Shown in pieces: positions 50,270-59,049 of a stretch of DNA of 64,000 bases. The notes under the pieces were generated by a model that saw only the letters and a program-made list of their open reading frames with translations, was not told the origin of the DNA and did not search any database. Within the stretch, counting starts at the first letter, position 1. Every line of letters starts with the position of its first letter. Both the position numbers and the translations under genes were made by a program. Source of the DNA: UBA4742 sp002403895 (GTDB lineage Bacteria; Actinomycetota; Acidimicrobiia; Acidimicrobiales; Acidimicrobilacustridaceae). The stretch covers positions 58,174-122,173 of the forward strand of contig DAISGD010000003.1 in the NCBI GenBank assembly GCA_036823295.1, read 5' to 3'.

Positions 50270-51418
50270 TCACGAACCGCCGATGCCCTCGAGCTGGGCC
50301 AGCACCCGCAACATGACCTCGTCGGCGCCACCACCGATCGAGAGCAGGCGGGAGTCGCGGAAGTAGCGGGCCGTCCACGTCTCCTCCATGTACCCGACCC
50401 CGCCGTGGAACTGGAGGCAGGTGTCGGCCACCTTGCGGTTCAGCCGACCGGTCATGAGCTTGGCAATGGTGGCGTAGCGGGTGGTGTCCTGGCCGGCCAG
50501 GTAGGCCTCGGCGCACGTGCGGTTGTAGGCCCGGGCCACGTCGATCTCGGCAATCAGCTCGGCCAGGGTGAACTGTACGTGCTGGTTGTCGGCCAGGGGC
50601 TTGCCGAACACCTGGCGCTGCTTGACGTAGTCGATGGTGCGCTCAACCGCGGCCTGCATCCCGCCCACCGACATGTAGGCGGCGATCATGCGCTCGTTCT
50701 GGAACTGGGCCATCTGCTGCTGGAAGCCCCGTCCGATCTCCCCGATGGTGTTGGCCACCGGCACCCGCATGTCCACGAACGAAAGCTCGGCGGTGTCACT
50801 CGAGCGATTGCCCAACTTGTCGAGCTTGCGGCTGACCGAGAAGCCGGGTGAGTCGGTGGGCACCACGATCTGGCTCATGCCCCGGTAGCCGCCTTCAGCG
50901 GAGGTGCGGGCCAGCAGGCACAGCCAGTCGGCCTGGGTGCCGTTGGTGATGTAGAGCTTGGTGCCGTTGATGATCCACTCGTCGCCGTCACGTTCGGCCC
51001 GGGTGCGGATGGCGGCCACGTCGCTCCCGGCGTCGGGCTCGGTCACCGCAATCGCGGCCACCATCTCTCCCCGGATGGCCGGCGCCAGGTACCGCTCCTT
51101 GAGCTCAGGGGTGCCGAAGCGGTGGAGCGAAGGGGTGGCCATGTCGGTCTGCACGCTGATGGCCATGGGAACGCCACCGCACCCGGCCCGGCCCACCTCC
51201 TCGCCGTAGATCACGGTGAAGCTGTGATCGGCACCTTGGCCGCCGTAGGCCGGGTCGTACTCCAACCCGAGCAACCCCACCTCGGCCAGCTTGGGGAACA
51301 GGTCGTGGGCCGGGAAGATACCCGCCGATTCCCACTCCTCGACGTACGGGTTGATCTCGCGTTCCACGACCTCGCGGACGGTCTTGCGGAACAGGTCGTG
51401 CTCGGCGGTGAACTGCAT
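50270..51418 (-). CDS. Acyl-CoA dehydrogenase (AtuD/isovaleryl-type)
   Basis: A 382-residue FAD-dependent acyl-CoA dehydrogenase. Motifs include IAVTEPDAGSDVAAIRTRAE and EWIINGTKLYITNGT in the middle domain, TAELSFVDMRVP, and CLQFHGGVGYMEETWTARYFRDSRLL in the C-terminal domain. Last gene of the minus-strand carboxylase operon, it is best seen as the citronellyl-CoA or isovaleryl-CoA dehydrogenase step. The catalytic glutamate position was not verified. A 59-base gap separates it from the AtuA-like gene. Confidence 0.92.
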   Translation of the reverse strand: MQFTAEHDLFRKTVREVVEREINPYVEEWESAGIFPAHDLFPKLAEVGLLGLEYDPAYGGQGADHSFTVIYGEEVGRAGCGGVPMAISVQTDMATPSLHRFGTPELKERYLAPAIRGEMVAAIAVTEPDAGSDVAAIRTRAERDGDEWIINGTKLYITNGTQADWLCLLARTSAEGGYRGMSQIVVPTDSPGFSVSRKLDKLGNRSSDTAELSFVDMRVPVANTIGEIGRGFQQQMAQFQNERMIAAYMSVGGMQAAVERTIDYVKQRQVFGKPLADNQHVQFTLAELIAEIDVARAYNRTCAEAYLAGQDTTRYATIAKLMTGRLNRKVADTCLQFHGGVGYMEETWTARYFRDSRLLSIGGGADEVMLRVLAQLEGIGGS

Positions 51419-51477
51419 GGCGACCTCGCTGGTCAGGCTGGAGAAGCAGGGGAGGGATTGGATGAGGATGGAGCGGA

Positions 51478-53541
51478 TCAGGCCGGCGGTGGGGGCAGCC
51501 CGGGTAGCGGCGGAGCCAGGGTCTCAAGCCCGGACAGTAGATGGCTGGGGATGTCGACCACCTTGGCCCGCAGGTACTCGCCCAGGCCCTTGGCCTGGGG
51601 ATCGGTCCGGGTCGACGCCGCCACCCCGCGGCCCAACAAGCCCACGATGATGATGTTGAGGGCCCGCAGGTTCGGAAGCTCGTAGCGCAGAACCTCCAGC
51701 CCCTCGGTCTCGGTGGGCATGAGCTGGCGGATCCGCTCGACGGTCAGGAACCGGTGCAGCCAGACGAAGGCGTCGTCGCTGCGGGCCCAGATACCGATGT
51801 TGGCGTTGCCGCCCTTGTCGCCGGAGCGGGCACCGAACAGCCGGCCGAGGGCCAGTGGCACCCGGTCGCTGCCGGGCGGGTCCGGGGCATCGAGCAACGA
51901 GCGAAGCCCGTCCGGCCAGTCGTGGCTGACGTCTTCGCCGCCGCGCTCGTCGTTGGGTACGGGCTCGATGGCCAGGCGCTCGCCGTCGAGGACCATCTCG
52001 TGGGTCGGGAACGTGTCGGGCACCAGCGCCGGCCAGTAGACGCCGAAACTGGATCCGTCCCCCGGAGGCGAGGTGGTGAACAGCCCCGGATAGTTGGCCA
52101 GCACCATCTCGATGACCGTGTTGGAAAACGCCCGGCCCACCTTGTCGCGGTCGGGGTCCATCACGGTGATGCGCAACTCGGCCAGCGCTTCTTCGTTGGT
52201 TGACGGGTTCGCCCGGTCGCCCCGGCGCAACCGCACATCCACCGCCTGGAACGCGTCCCGGCCGCCGGGGATGAGAAACCATAGCGTCCGTTCGGCCAGA
52301 TCGGCCTTGGCCTCGATGTCGAGCCCGGTGAGTACGAACGTCATCGAGTTGCGAAAGCCGCCCAGGTAGTTGATCGCCACCTTGGTGGCGTCCGGAGCGG
52401 GCAGGCCCTTCACTCCCGACACCCGGACGCGGTCTGCGCCCAGGGCGTCCACCTGGATCGAATCGAAGGCCACCACCACGTCGGGATTGGCGTAGCCGAG
52501 GCCCTGGATCTCGTACAGCAATTGGGCGGTCACGGTGCCGGTCGACACCAGACCGCCGGTCCCGGGATGCTTGGCCACCACGAACGCTCCGTCCTGGTGG
52601 ATCTCGGCGATGGGGAAGCCGGGTTGTTCGAGGCGGGGGACCTCTTCGAAGAAGGCGTAGTTGCCCCCGGTGCACTGCGCGCCGCACTCGATGAGGTGAC
52701 CAGCCACGACTCCACCGGCCAGGCGGTCCCAGTCGGTGCGTCCCCACCCGAAGTACGACGCGGCGGGGCCCAGCACCACCGCGGCGTCGGTCACGCGGCC
52801 GGTGATGACGACATCGGCGCCGCGGTCGAGGGCGGCGGCGATGCCGAACGCGCCCAGGTAGGCGTTGGCCGTGAGGGGCTGCACCCCCAGATCTCCGAGG
52901 CGTTCACCCGTGTCCAGGTTGGCCAGATCGATGCCGGCGGCGGCCAGCTCGCCCAGCCGGGGCATCAGGTCGTCCCCCTCGACATAGGCGATGCTCGGGG
53001 TCAGCCCGAGGCGGGCGGCCAAGGTGTGCAGCGCGTCGGCGCACCCGGCCGGGTTCAGGCCCCCGGCGTTCGACACCACCACGATGCCCTCGGCCAGGCA
53101 GGTGCCCAACACCTGTTCCATCTGGGTCAAGAACGTGGTGGCGAAGCCGAGATCCGGGTCCTTGAGCTTGCCCTTGGCCAGGATCATCATGGTCAGCTCG
53201 GCCAGCCAGTCGCCGGTGAGGACGTCGATGGGGCCGCCCTCCACCATCTCCCGCGCCGCCGACAGACGATCTCCGTAGAAGCCGCTGCAGTTGGCCACCC
53301 GCAACGGCCTCCGGTCGGGTTCGGGCTCCGGCTCCGGCTCGGCCTCGGCTGGGGCCTCGAGATGGGCCGCGGGGGCCGCGGGGGCCGCCGGGGTGGCGGC
53401 CGCGTCGGATTCGGCCGCGTCGGATTCGATCTCGTCGCCCTCGTCGTCGGGATCGAAGCCGAGGCGCAGTTTGCGCCGGGCGGCGGCCAGTTCTTGGGGG
53501 GTGACGGGCGTGGGTGACTCGCCCGAGCCGGTGTCGTTCAT
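51478..53541 (-). CDS. atuA: AtuA-like acyclic terpene utilization protein (DUF1446)
   Basis: A 687-residue protein of the AtuA/DUF1446 family found in acyclic terpenoid and leucine acyl-CoA degradation clusters; its reaction is not known. The core begins RVANCSGFYGDRLSAAREMV and includes DVLTGDWLAELTMMIL, VVSNAGGLNPAGCADAL, DVVITGRVTDAAVVLGPAA and GAQCTGGNYAFFEEVP. The C-terminal AtuA-like domain shows FGARSGDKGGNANIGIWAR. The first ~75 residues (acidic, then Ala/Pro-rich, then a Glu-Pro run) are unlike the family and may be overextended or a linker. Confidence 0.88.
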   Translation of the reverse strand: MNDTGSGESPTPVTPQELAAARRKLRLGFDPDDEGDEIESDAAESDAAATPAAPAAPAAHLEAPAEAEPEPEPEPDRRPLRVANCSGFYGDRLSAAREMVEGGPIDVLTGDWLAELTMMILAKGKLKDPDLGFATTFLTQMEQVLGTCLAEGIVVVSNAGGLNPAGCADALHTLAARLGLTPSIAYVEGDDLMPRLGELAAAGIDLANLDTGERLGDLGVQPLTANAYLGAFGIAAALDRGADVVITGRVTDAAVVLGPAASYFGWGRTDWDRLAGGVVAGHLIECGAQCTGGNYAFFEEVPRLEQPGFPIAEIHQDGAFVVAKHPGTGGLVSTGTVTAQLLYEIQGLGYANPDVVVAFDSIQVDALGADRVRVSGVKGLPAPDATKVAINYLGGFRNSMTFVLTGLDIEAKADLAERTLWFLIPGGRDAFQAVDVRLRRGDRANPSTNEEALAELRITVMDPDRDKVGRAFSNTVIEMVLANYPGLFTTSPPGDGSSFGVYWPALVPDTFPTHEMVLDGERLAIEPVPNDERGGEDVSHDWPDGLRSLLDAPDPPGSDRVPLALGRLFGARSGDKGGNANIGIWARSDDAFVWLHRFLTVERIRQLMPTETEGLEVLRYELPNLRALNIIIVGLLGRGVAASTRTDPQAKGLGEYLRAKVVDIPSHLLSGLETLAPPLPGLPPPPA

Positions 53542-53560
53542 GGGTTGGCCCCCCGCAACA

Positions 53561-53616
53561 CCCGAATCGGCGAAGGAAGCGGTCGCGGGGGCGACCGTTG
53601 GTGACGCCGATTCGGG
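53561..53616. repeat. Imperfect palindrome in the Atu operon
   Basis: CCCGAATCGGCG (53561-53572) and CGCCGATTCGGG at the other end are exact mirror images, and CGGTCGC/GCGACCG pair again near the centre around a GGGG loop; the six bases between differ. The arm matches the arm of the perfect palindrome at 15681-15732 (GAAyCGGCGTCA..AACGGTCGC). It lies in the intergenic gap between the biotin carboxylase and AtuA genes and would form a hairpin in the mRNA. Confidence 0.85.
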
Positions 53617-53652
53617 CCAGGGGCAGTGCCGGCGCGGTCGGGCTCGTCAGGG

Positions 53653-55635
53653 TCAGGCATGCGGTGGCTCCTCGAGGCGGATAAGAAGTTGGTGGGCGTC
53701 GACGGTGTCTCCCGGTTGAACGAGGACATCGGCGACGACGGCCGCCCGGTTCGCACAGACTTGGTGCTCCACTTTCATGGCTTCGAGCACCACGAGGGTC
53801 TGGCCGGCTTCGACCACATCCCCGGTGGCGACCTCCACGGCCACGATACGGCCGGGAAGAGGTGCGGTCGGTCCACCGTCGGCCGCGCCCGCCGCCTCCT
53901 CGGCGAATCGGGGACACTCCCCCAGGTCGGTCTGGCCCAGTGACGAGTTCACGTACCAGGTGTCGCCGACGTGGTTGAGCCAGTAGCAGCGAGTCACCCC
54001 GTCCAGCTCGACCAGGACATGGGTGTCGAGGGATGCGACCAGCCGCCCGTGGAGGGTGAGCCCGTCCACGTCGAACTGGTACTGGTCATCCGCGATCGGG
54101 GTGGAGATGACCTCGATGGTGCGGTCACGCCAGATGAACCCATCGGTGCGACTGGCGGATGCGCCGACATTGCGCCAGCCATCGGGGGCGAAGGGCCACC
54201 GGCGGTTGGCCCGGTCGGACCGAGCGCACGCGAGGGCGGCGGCTACCGCGTGGGCGGCCACGGTGTCGGGCTCGGGCCCGGCCTCCAGCAAGGCGGGATG
54301 GTCGGCCACGAAATGGGTGGTGGTGCGTCCCTCCCGGAAGTCCGGGTGCTCCAGGACCGCCAGCAGGTAGTCGCGGTTGGATCCCACGCCGTGCAGCTCA
54401 AGGCCCCGCAGGTAGCGCACCAGGCGACCGATGGCGATGTCCCGGCTGCCGCCGTAGGCCACGATCTTGGCCAGGAGGGGATCGAACTCCGAGCTCACCG
54501 TCGAGCCGCTGGTCACGGCCCGGTCAACGATCAGGTAGTCATCGACGAGGTCGTCGTCCCACCGATGGATAGTGCCGGCGATGGGCAGCCAATCCCGGGC
54601 CGGATCCTCCGCGTAGAGGCGGGCCTCGATCGCGTGGCCATCGAGTTCGATGCCGTCCGCGTCGTCACCCAACGCCTTGCCGGCAGCGGACTGGATCTGG
54701 GTCACGACCAGGTTCCAACCGGTGACTTCCTCCGTCACCCGGTGCTCGACTTGGATCCGGGTGTTCATCTCCAAGAAGAAGAACTCCCCGGTGGCGTCGT
54801 CGAGCAGGAACTCGACCGTGCCCACGTTGTCGTAGTCGATGGCCCGGGCCAGGGTCACGGCAGCCAGGCCGAGGCGCTCTCGCCGATCGTCGTCGACGCC
54901 GGGGGAGGGCGCCTCCTCGATGAGCTTCTGGTGCCGTCTCTGGATCGAACACTCCCGCTCGCCCAGGTGGACGATCGTGCCATGGCGATCAGCCACGAGC
55001 TGTACCTCGATGTGGCGGGGGGCGGACAGCCACCGCTCGGCGAACACGGTCCCGTTCCCGAAGGCCGCCTCGGCTTCGCGTCGGGCCGAGGGCACGGCCT
55101 GGGCCAACTCGTCGGACGAGCTGACCGGCCGCATACCCCGGCCCCCACCGCCGGCAGCGGCCTTGACCAGCAGGGGGTAGCCCACGGTGTCGGCCTGGGC
55201 TCGCCAGCCGTCCTCGGCGTCGTCGGTCAGCTCCACGCTGGGCAAGGTGGGCACGCCGAACTGGGCCGCCACCTGCTTGGCCGCCAGCTTGTCACCCATG
55301 GCGGCGATGGCCTCGGGGCGGGGCCCGATCCAGGTCATGCCGGCCTCAGTCACCGCCCGGGCGAAACTGGCGTTCTCCGACAGGAAGCCATACCCGGGGT
55401 GCACCGCGTCGCAACCCTGGGTCAGCGCCGCGTCCAGCAGCTTGGCCTGGTCGAGATAGGTCTCCGCTGACGAGATGCCCCCCAGTGCGACAGCGACATC
55501 GGCATCGTGGACGAACGGGGCGTCGCGGTCGGCTTCGGCGTAGACGCCGACAGCCTCCATGCCAAGGTCGCGGCAGGCCTCGATGACCCGCACCGCGATC
55601 TCGCCTCGGTTGGCCACCAGCACCCGCCGGATCAC
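53653..55635 (-). CDS. Acyl-CoA carboxylase, biotin carboxylase/BCCP subunit
   Basis: The alpha subunit of a methylcrotonyl/geranyl-CoA carboxylase type enzyme, 660 residues. Biotin carboxylase domain: RRVLVANRGEIAVRVIEACRDLG, AVHPGYGFLSENASFA, the ATP-grasp KAAAGGGGRGMR, ERECSIQRRHQKLIEEAPSP and FFFLEMNTRIQVEHRVTE. The C-terminal biotin carrier has the biotin-accepting Lys621 in VLEAMKVEHQV (V replacing the usual M). The start GTG 55635 overlaps the carboxyltransferase stop by four bases, so the two subunits are coupled; longer frame to 55749 is spurious. Confidence 0.94.
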   Translation of the reverse strand: MIRRVLVANRGEIAVRVIEACRDLGMEAVGVYAEADRDAPFVHDADVAVALGGISSAETYLDQAKLLDAALTQGCDAVHPGYGFLSENASFARAVTEAGMTWIGPRPEAIAAMGDKLAAKQVAAQFGVPTLPSVELTDDAEDGWRAQADTVGYPLLVKAAAGGGGRGMRPVSSSDELAQAVPSARREAEAAFGNGTVFAERWLSAPRHIEVQLVADRHGTIVHLGERECSIQRRHQKLIEEAPSPGVDDDRRERLGLAAVTLARAIDYDNVGTVEFLLDDATGEFFFLEMNTRIQVEHRVTEEVTGWNLVVTQIQSAAGKALGDDADGIELDGHAIEARLYAEDPARDWLPIAGTIHRWDDDLVDDYLIVDRAVTSGSTVSSEFDPLLAKIVAYGGSRDIAIGRLVRYLRGLELHGVGSNRDYLLAVLEHPDFREGRTTTHFVADHPALLEAGPEPDTVAAHAVAAALACARSDRANRRWPFAPDGWRNVGASASRTDGFIWRDRTIEVISTPIADDQYQFDVDGLTLHGRLVASLDTHVLVELDGVTRCYWLNHVGDTWYVNSSLGQTDLGECPRFAEEAAGAADGGPTAPLPGRIVAVEVATGDVVEAGQTLVVLEAMKVEHQVCANRAAVVADVLVQPGDTVDAHQLLIRLEEPPHA

Positions 55636-57233
55636 AGGCGGAACACCCCGTACGACTCGGCGCCGTGAATGGGGGCGCTGTGGATGGCGGACAGGGCGAT
55701 GGCGAGCACCGTGCGGGTGTCGCGGGGGTCGATGATGCCGTCGTCCCACAGTCGGCCGGTGGCGAACAGCGCGGTGGATTCCGACTCGATCTGGGTTTCG
55801 ATGGCGTCGCGCATGGCGGCGTCGGCGTCCTCGTCGTAGTCCCGCCCGGCTCGTTCGGCGGCGGCTCGCTGCACGATCGACATCACCCCGGCCAGCTGCT
55901 TTGGGCCCATCACCGCGATCCGATGGTTGGGCCAGGTGAACACGAAACGAGGGTCATAGGCCCGGCCCGACATGCCGTAGTTCCCGGCTCCGTAGGACGC
56001 GCCCACCATGAGCGTGAGGTGGGGGACGGTCGAGTTCGATACGGCGTTGATGAGCTGGCTGCCGTGCTTGATGATGCCGCCCTGTTCGTAGCGGGTGCCC
56101 ACCATGAAACCGGTGATGTTCTGGACGAACAGCAGGGGCGTTTCGCTACGGTTGCACAGCTGGATGAACTGGGCGCCCTTTTGCGACTCCTCGCTGAACA
56201 GGATCCCGTTGTTGGCCAGGACCCCGATCGGGTAGCCGCCAAGATCGGCCCACCCGCACACCAGCTGCGTGCCGTACCGCGGCTTGAACTCGTCGAGCTC
56301 GGAGCGATCCACGATTCTCCAGAGGATCTCCCGGGCGTCGACGGGCTGGCGGATGTCCGCCGGGGCTACGTCGAGCAACCCCTGGCGGTCGAGCAGGGGG
56401 GGATCGGCCGGGCGACCCTCTGGTCCCGGCCCCAGCGTGCGCCAGTTCAGCCGCCGGACGATCATGCGCCCCAGTCGCAGGGCATCGGCCTCGTCGCGGG
56501 CCAGGAAGTCGGCCAGACCGGAAACCCGGGCGTGCATCTCAGCCCCGCCCAGTTCCTCCTCGTCGGCGTCTTCGTCGATGGCCATCTTCACCAGCGGTGG
56601 ACCGCCCAGGAACACCCGGGCCTGGTCGGCCACGAACACGGTGTAGTCGCTCATCCCCGGGACGTACGCCCCACCGGCGGTGGAGGAACCGAACACGAGC
56701 GTGATGGTGGGGATCCCTGCCGCCGAGAGCTGGGTGAGGCCCTTGAAGCTAGCTCCGCCGGGCACGAAGATCTCGGCCTGGCGGGGCAGGTCGGCTCCTC
56801 CTGATTCGGTCAGGTTGATGAGCGGCAACCGGTTCCGCAGGGCGATCTCCTGGGCGCGGAGGCCCTTGATCACCGTTGTGGGTGTGGAGGTGCCGCCTCG
56901 GACGGTGGGATCGTTGGCGCTGATCACGCACTGGACACCTTCCACCAGGCCGATGCCCGTCACCAGCCCGCCACCCAGCGGGTCGTCGGAACCCCATCCG
57001 GCCAGGGGGGACAGCTCCAGGAAGGGCGCGCCCGGATCGAGCAGCAGGTCGATCCGTTCGCGCACCAGCAGCCGCCCGCGCTGGCGGTGCCGGGCGACGT
57101 AGCGCTCGCCCCCGCCCTCGAGCAACCGTTCCTGTTCGCCGAGCACTAGCTCGAGCAGGGTGAGCATGGCGGCGCGGTTGGCGCGCGCGTTCGGCGAACG
57201 GGTGTCGATCGCAGTGGGCACCCCCCGGCTCAT
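55632..57233 (-). CDS. Acyl-CoA carboxylase, carboxyltransferase beta subunit
   Basis: A 533-residue carboxyltransferase related to methylcrotonyl-CoA/geranyl-CoA carboxylase beta. The N-terminal half binds acyl-CoA (ISANDPTVRGGTSTPTTVIKGL, LINLTESGGADLPRQAEIF, FGSSTAGGAYVPGMSDYT), and the C-terminal half binds biotin (LFVQNITGFMVGTRYEQGGIIKHG, VPHLTLMVGASYGAGNYGMSGRAYDP). TAGGGT lies six bases before ATG 57233, the likely start of the operon's leaderless transcript. It leads a four-gene minus-strand unit: carboxyltransferase, biotin carboxylase, AtuA, acyl-CoA dehydrogenase. Confidence 0.95.
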   Translation of the reverse strand: MSRGVPTAIDTRSPNARANRAAMLTLLELVLGEQERLLEGGGERYVARHRQRGRLLVRERIDLLLDPGAPFLELSPLAGWGSDDPLGGGLVTGIGLVEGVQCVISANDPTVRGGTSTPTTVIKGLRAQEIALRNRLPLINLTESGGADLPRQAEIFVPGGASFKGLTQLSAAGIPTITLVFGSSTAGGAYVPGMSDYTVFVADQARVFLGGPPLVKMAIDEDADEEELGGAEMHARVSGLADFLARDEADALRLGRMIVRRLNWRTLGPGPEGRPADPPLLDRQGLLDVAPADIRQPVDAREILWRIVDRSELDEFKPRYGTQLVCGWADLGGYPIGVLANNGILFSEESQKGAQFIQLCNRSETPLLFVQNITGFMVGTRYEQGGIIKHGSQLINAVSNSTVPHLTLMVGASYGAGNYGMSGRAYDPRFVFTWPNHRIAVMGPKQLAGVMSIVQRAAAERAGRDYDEDADAAMRDAIETQIESESTALFATGRLWDDGIIDPRDTRTVLAIALSAIHSAPIHGAESYGVFRL

Positions 57234-57344
57234 CCGCGCACCCTAACGCGCCCGGTATCGTGCCCCGATGCTCCGGCCGCTCTACCCCGATGACGGGCGC
57301 ATGAAGGATGTCTTTGGCTCCCATCCACCTTTTCCGCGCCAGTG

Positions 57345-57397
57345 TTGACAATGCTGGTCGACGGGTGGCCTATCCAGAAGCGTGGAACTCATAGGCT
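57345..57397 (+). promoter_or_regulatory. Possible promoter of the HU gene
   Basis: TTGACA (57345-57350) is a consensus -35 box; TATCCA at 57371 is 20 bases on and TAGGCT (57392-57397) fits the actinobacterial -10 pattern with its own weak -35. A ~50-base leader with a GGGGTT/AACCCC hairpin then precedes the gene. Which box is used is unclear. Confidence 0.3.
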
Positions 57398-57454
57398 CGG
57401 GCCTCACCCGGTTAGGGGTTTCCCGAACCCCCGAGCCCTGAGAAGGAGTAGAAA

Positions 57455-57739
57455 ATGACGAAGACCGAACTGGTTGCGGCGATCTCTGACGCTACGAGCG
57501 TCGCCAAGACCGACGTGGAGAAGGTGCTCAAGGGCTTCGAAGACGAAGTCCACAAGGTCGTAACGGCTGGCACGGAGAAGCTCACGCTGCCCGGCTTCCT
57601 CTCGTTCGAGCGCACCAGGCGCTCGGCCCGGACGGGTCGCAACCCGCAGACCGGCGAGACGATCCAGGTTCCGGCCGCGAACGCGGTGAAGGTGACGGCC
57701 GGCTCCAAGCTCAAGGCTGTCGCCAAGGCCTCGACGTAA
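57455..57739 (+). CDS. hup: HU family DNA-binding protein
   Basis: A 94-residue histone-like HU protein that bends and compacts DNA as a dimer. The start MTKTELVAAISDATSVAKTD and the DNA-binding arm RSARTGRNPQTGETIQVPAA are near consensus, followed by KVTAGSKLKAVAKA. Unlike mycobacterial HupB there is no Lys-rich C-terminal tail. A strong AAGGAG box lies six bases before the ATG, in contrast to the many leaderless-looking genes nearby, as expected for a highly expressed protein. Confidence 0.97.
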   Translation: MTKTELVAAISDATSVAKTDVEKVLKGFEDEVHKVVTAGTEKLTLPGFLSFERTRRSARTGRNPQTGETIQVPAANAVKVTAGSKLKAVAKAST

Positions 57740-57764
57740 CGCACGACCGGCCCCAGGGCCACCA

Positions 57765-57804
57765 ACGGGGGACAGGGGGCGCCGCGACGCCCCCTGTCTC
57801 CCGT
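57765..57804 (+). terminator. Long hairpin terminator after HU
   Basis: A 16-base-pair stem: ACGGGGGACAGGGGGC (57765-57780) with GCCCCCTGTCTCCCGT (57789-57804), one G-T pair, eight-base loop. There is no T run, as is common for actinobacterial terminators. It should end HU transcription before the peroxiredoxin promoter. Confidence 0.75.
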
Positions 57805-57843
57805 CAGGGCCCGGGTAAGGCGCGCGCTTGCTAGGTTCGCTCC

Positions 57844-58314
57844 ATGACCGCACCGACGAAGCTCGCCCCCGGCGACAAGGCCCCGGCGTTCACCCTCGAG
57901 GATCAGGACGCACAGCCCGTGAAGCTGTCGTCGTTCAAGGGGCGCAAGGTCCTCGTGTACTTCTACCCGAAGGCTGACACCCCGGGCTGCACGACGCAGT
58001 CGTGTGCCCTCCGCGACGTGCAGGGCGACATCGGCGACACCGCCATCGTGGGCATCAGCCCCGACGCCCCCACCCGCCAGAAGAAGTTCGACGAGAAGTA
58101 CACGCTCGGCTTCCCGCTCCTGGCCGACACCGAACATGCCGTGGCCGAGGCGTTCGGCGTCTGGGGCGAGAAGAAGAACTACGGGCGTACGTACATGGGC
58201 ATCATCCGCTCGGCCTTCCTCGTCGACGAGAAGGGCAAGATCGCCGAGGCCTGGTACAAGATCAGCCCCAAGGACACCCCGGTGAAGCTCCAGCAGGCCT
58301 TGGCTGCATCGTGA
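57844..58314 (+). CDS. bcp: Peroxiredoxin (BCP type)
   Basis: A 156-residue thioredoxin-dependent peroxidase of the BCP/PrxQ subfamily reducing H2O2 and lipid peroxides. The peroxidatic Cys49 is in YPKADTPGCTTQSCALRD with the resolving Cys54 five residues later, the typical PrxQ arrangement. TAGGTT lies six bases before the ATG, suggesting a leaderless start. Its stop overlaps the GTG of the FabZ-like gene by four bases, so the two are transcribed together. Confidence 0.95.
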   Translation: MTAPTKLAPGDKAPAFTLEDQDAQPVKLSSFKGRKVLVYFYPKADTPGCTTQSCALRDVQGDIGDTAIVGISPDAPTRQKKFDEKYTLGFPLLADTEHAVAEAFGVWGEKKNYGRTYMGIIRSAFLVDEKGKIAEAWYKISPKDTPVKLQQALAAS

Positions 58315-58766
58315 GCGACCTGCCGACGGGACCGGCCGCGCTGCCCGCACCGGCCGACCTGTTGCCCCACCGACCCCCGTTCCTGTTCCTCGACGAGGTG
58401 ACTGCGCTGGAGCCGGGCCTGCGGGCCGAGGGCCGCTGGCATCTGAGTGGTGACGAAGCCTTCTTTGCCGGGCACTTCCCGGGGCGGCCGACCCTGCCGG
58501 GCGTGCTCATGGTCGAGTCGATCGCCCAGCTGGGCGCGGTGGCGGTGCTGGCCGACGAGCGCTACGTGGCCAAGCTGCCGTTGTTCGGTGGAGTCGACAG
58601 TGCCCGCTTCCGACGCCAGGTCGGGCCGGGCGACACGCTCGAGCTCGAGGTGGAACTGGGTCGCATGTCGGCCCGGGCCGGCAAGGGCCACGGGTGGGCC
58701 CGGGTGGGCGGCGAGTTGGCCTGTGAAGCGGACCTGTTGTTCGTCCTGGTCGACGCGCTGTCCTGA
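58311..58766 (+). CDS. FabZ-like 3-hydroxyacyl-ACP dehydratase
   Basis: A 151-residue hot-dog-fold dehydratase of the FabZ/FabA group. LLPHRPPFLFLDEVTAL opens the family, and the catalytic His55 lies in FFAGHFPGRPTLPGVLMVESIAQLG with Glu69 as the partner. It would remove water from 3-hydroxyacyl-ACP in fatty-acid elongation and could supply the dehydration step missing from the nearby minus-strand fab operon. GTG 58311 overlaps the bcp stop. Confidence 0.88.
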   Translation: MSDLPTGPAALPAPADLLPHRPPFLFLDEVTALEPGLRAEGRWHLSGDEAFFAGHFPGRPTLPGVLMVESIAQLGAVAVLADERYVAKLPLFGGVDSARFRRQVGPGDTLELEVELGRMSARAGKGHGWARVGGELACEADLLFVLVDALS

Positions 58767-59049
58767 TCACCTGCTCTCCGCCGGTCACATCTTGGATGGA
58801 GGTGGTCAAATGGGCCGGCTCACCCCGGGGTGGATGGGGTGCGAACCCGAGGGGAATCACATGGCGGCGACCAGCGCCGGCAGGGCGGGGGCTGTGGCTC
58901 GGGGTGGGCTCCGTAGGTCTCGGGGTTCAACGGTGGTGTTCGTCTGCGTGGGAGCGGTAACGCTCGACCACCGTTTCGGTGGTTCAGCGTTCTCCGGTTG
59001 GGTCCTGACGGCCCCGGGGAGCCGGGATCAGATCGGGATCAGATCGGGA
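58767..59049. other. Non-coding gap with inverted repeat and 11-bp tandem repeat
   Basis: This gap between the converging FabZ-like and fabF genes shows no convincing gene. It holds the mirror pair ACCACCG/CGGTGGT with outer CGCT/AGCG near 58960-58985, which may terminate transcription, and three 11-base units of GGGATCAGATC at 59024, 59035 and 59046 (the third ends GGCC and overlaps the fabF stop). Confidence 0.5.

Noticed and set aside
53971..55470. 499-codon plus-strand frame opposite the biotin carboxylase
   Set aside because: Antisense shadow of a strongly conserved enzyme.
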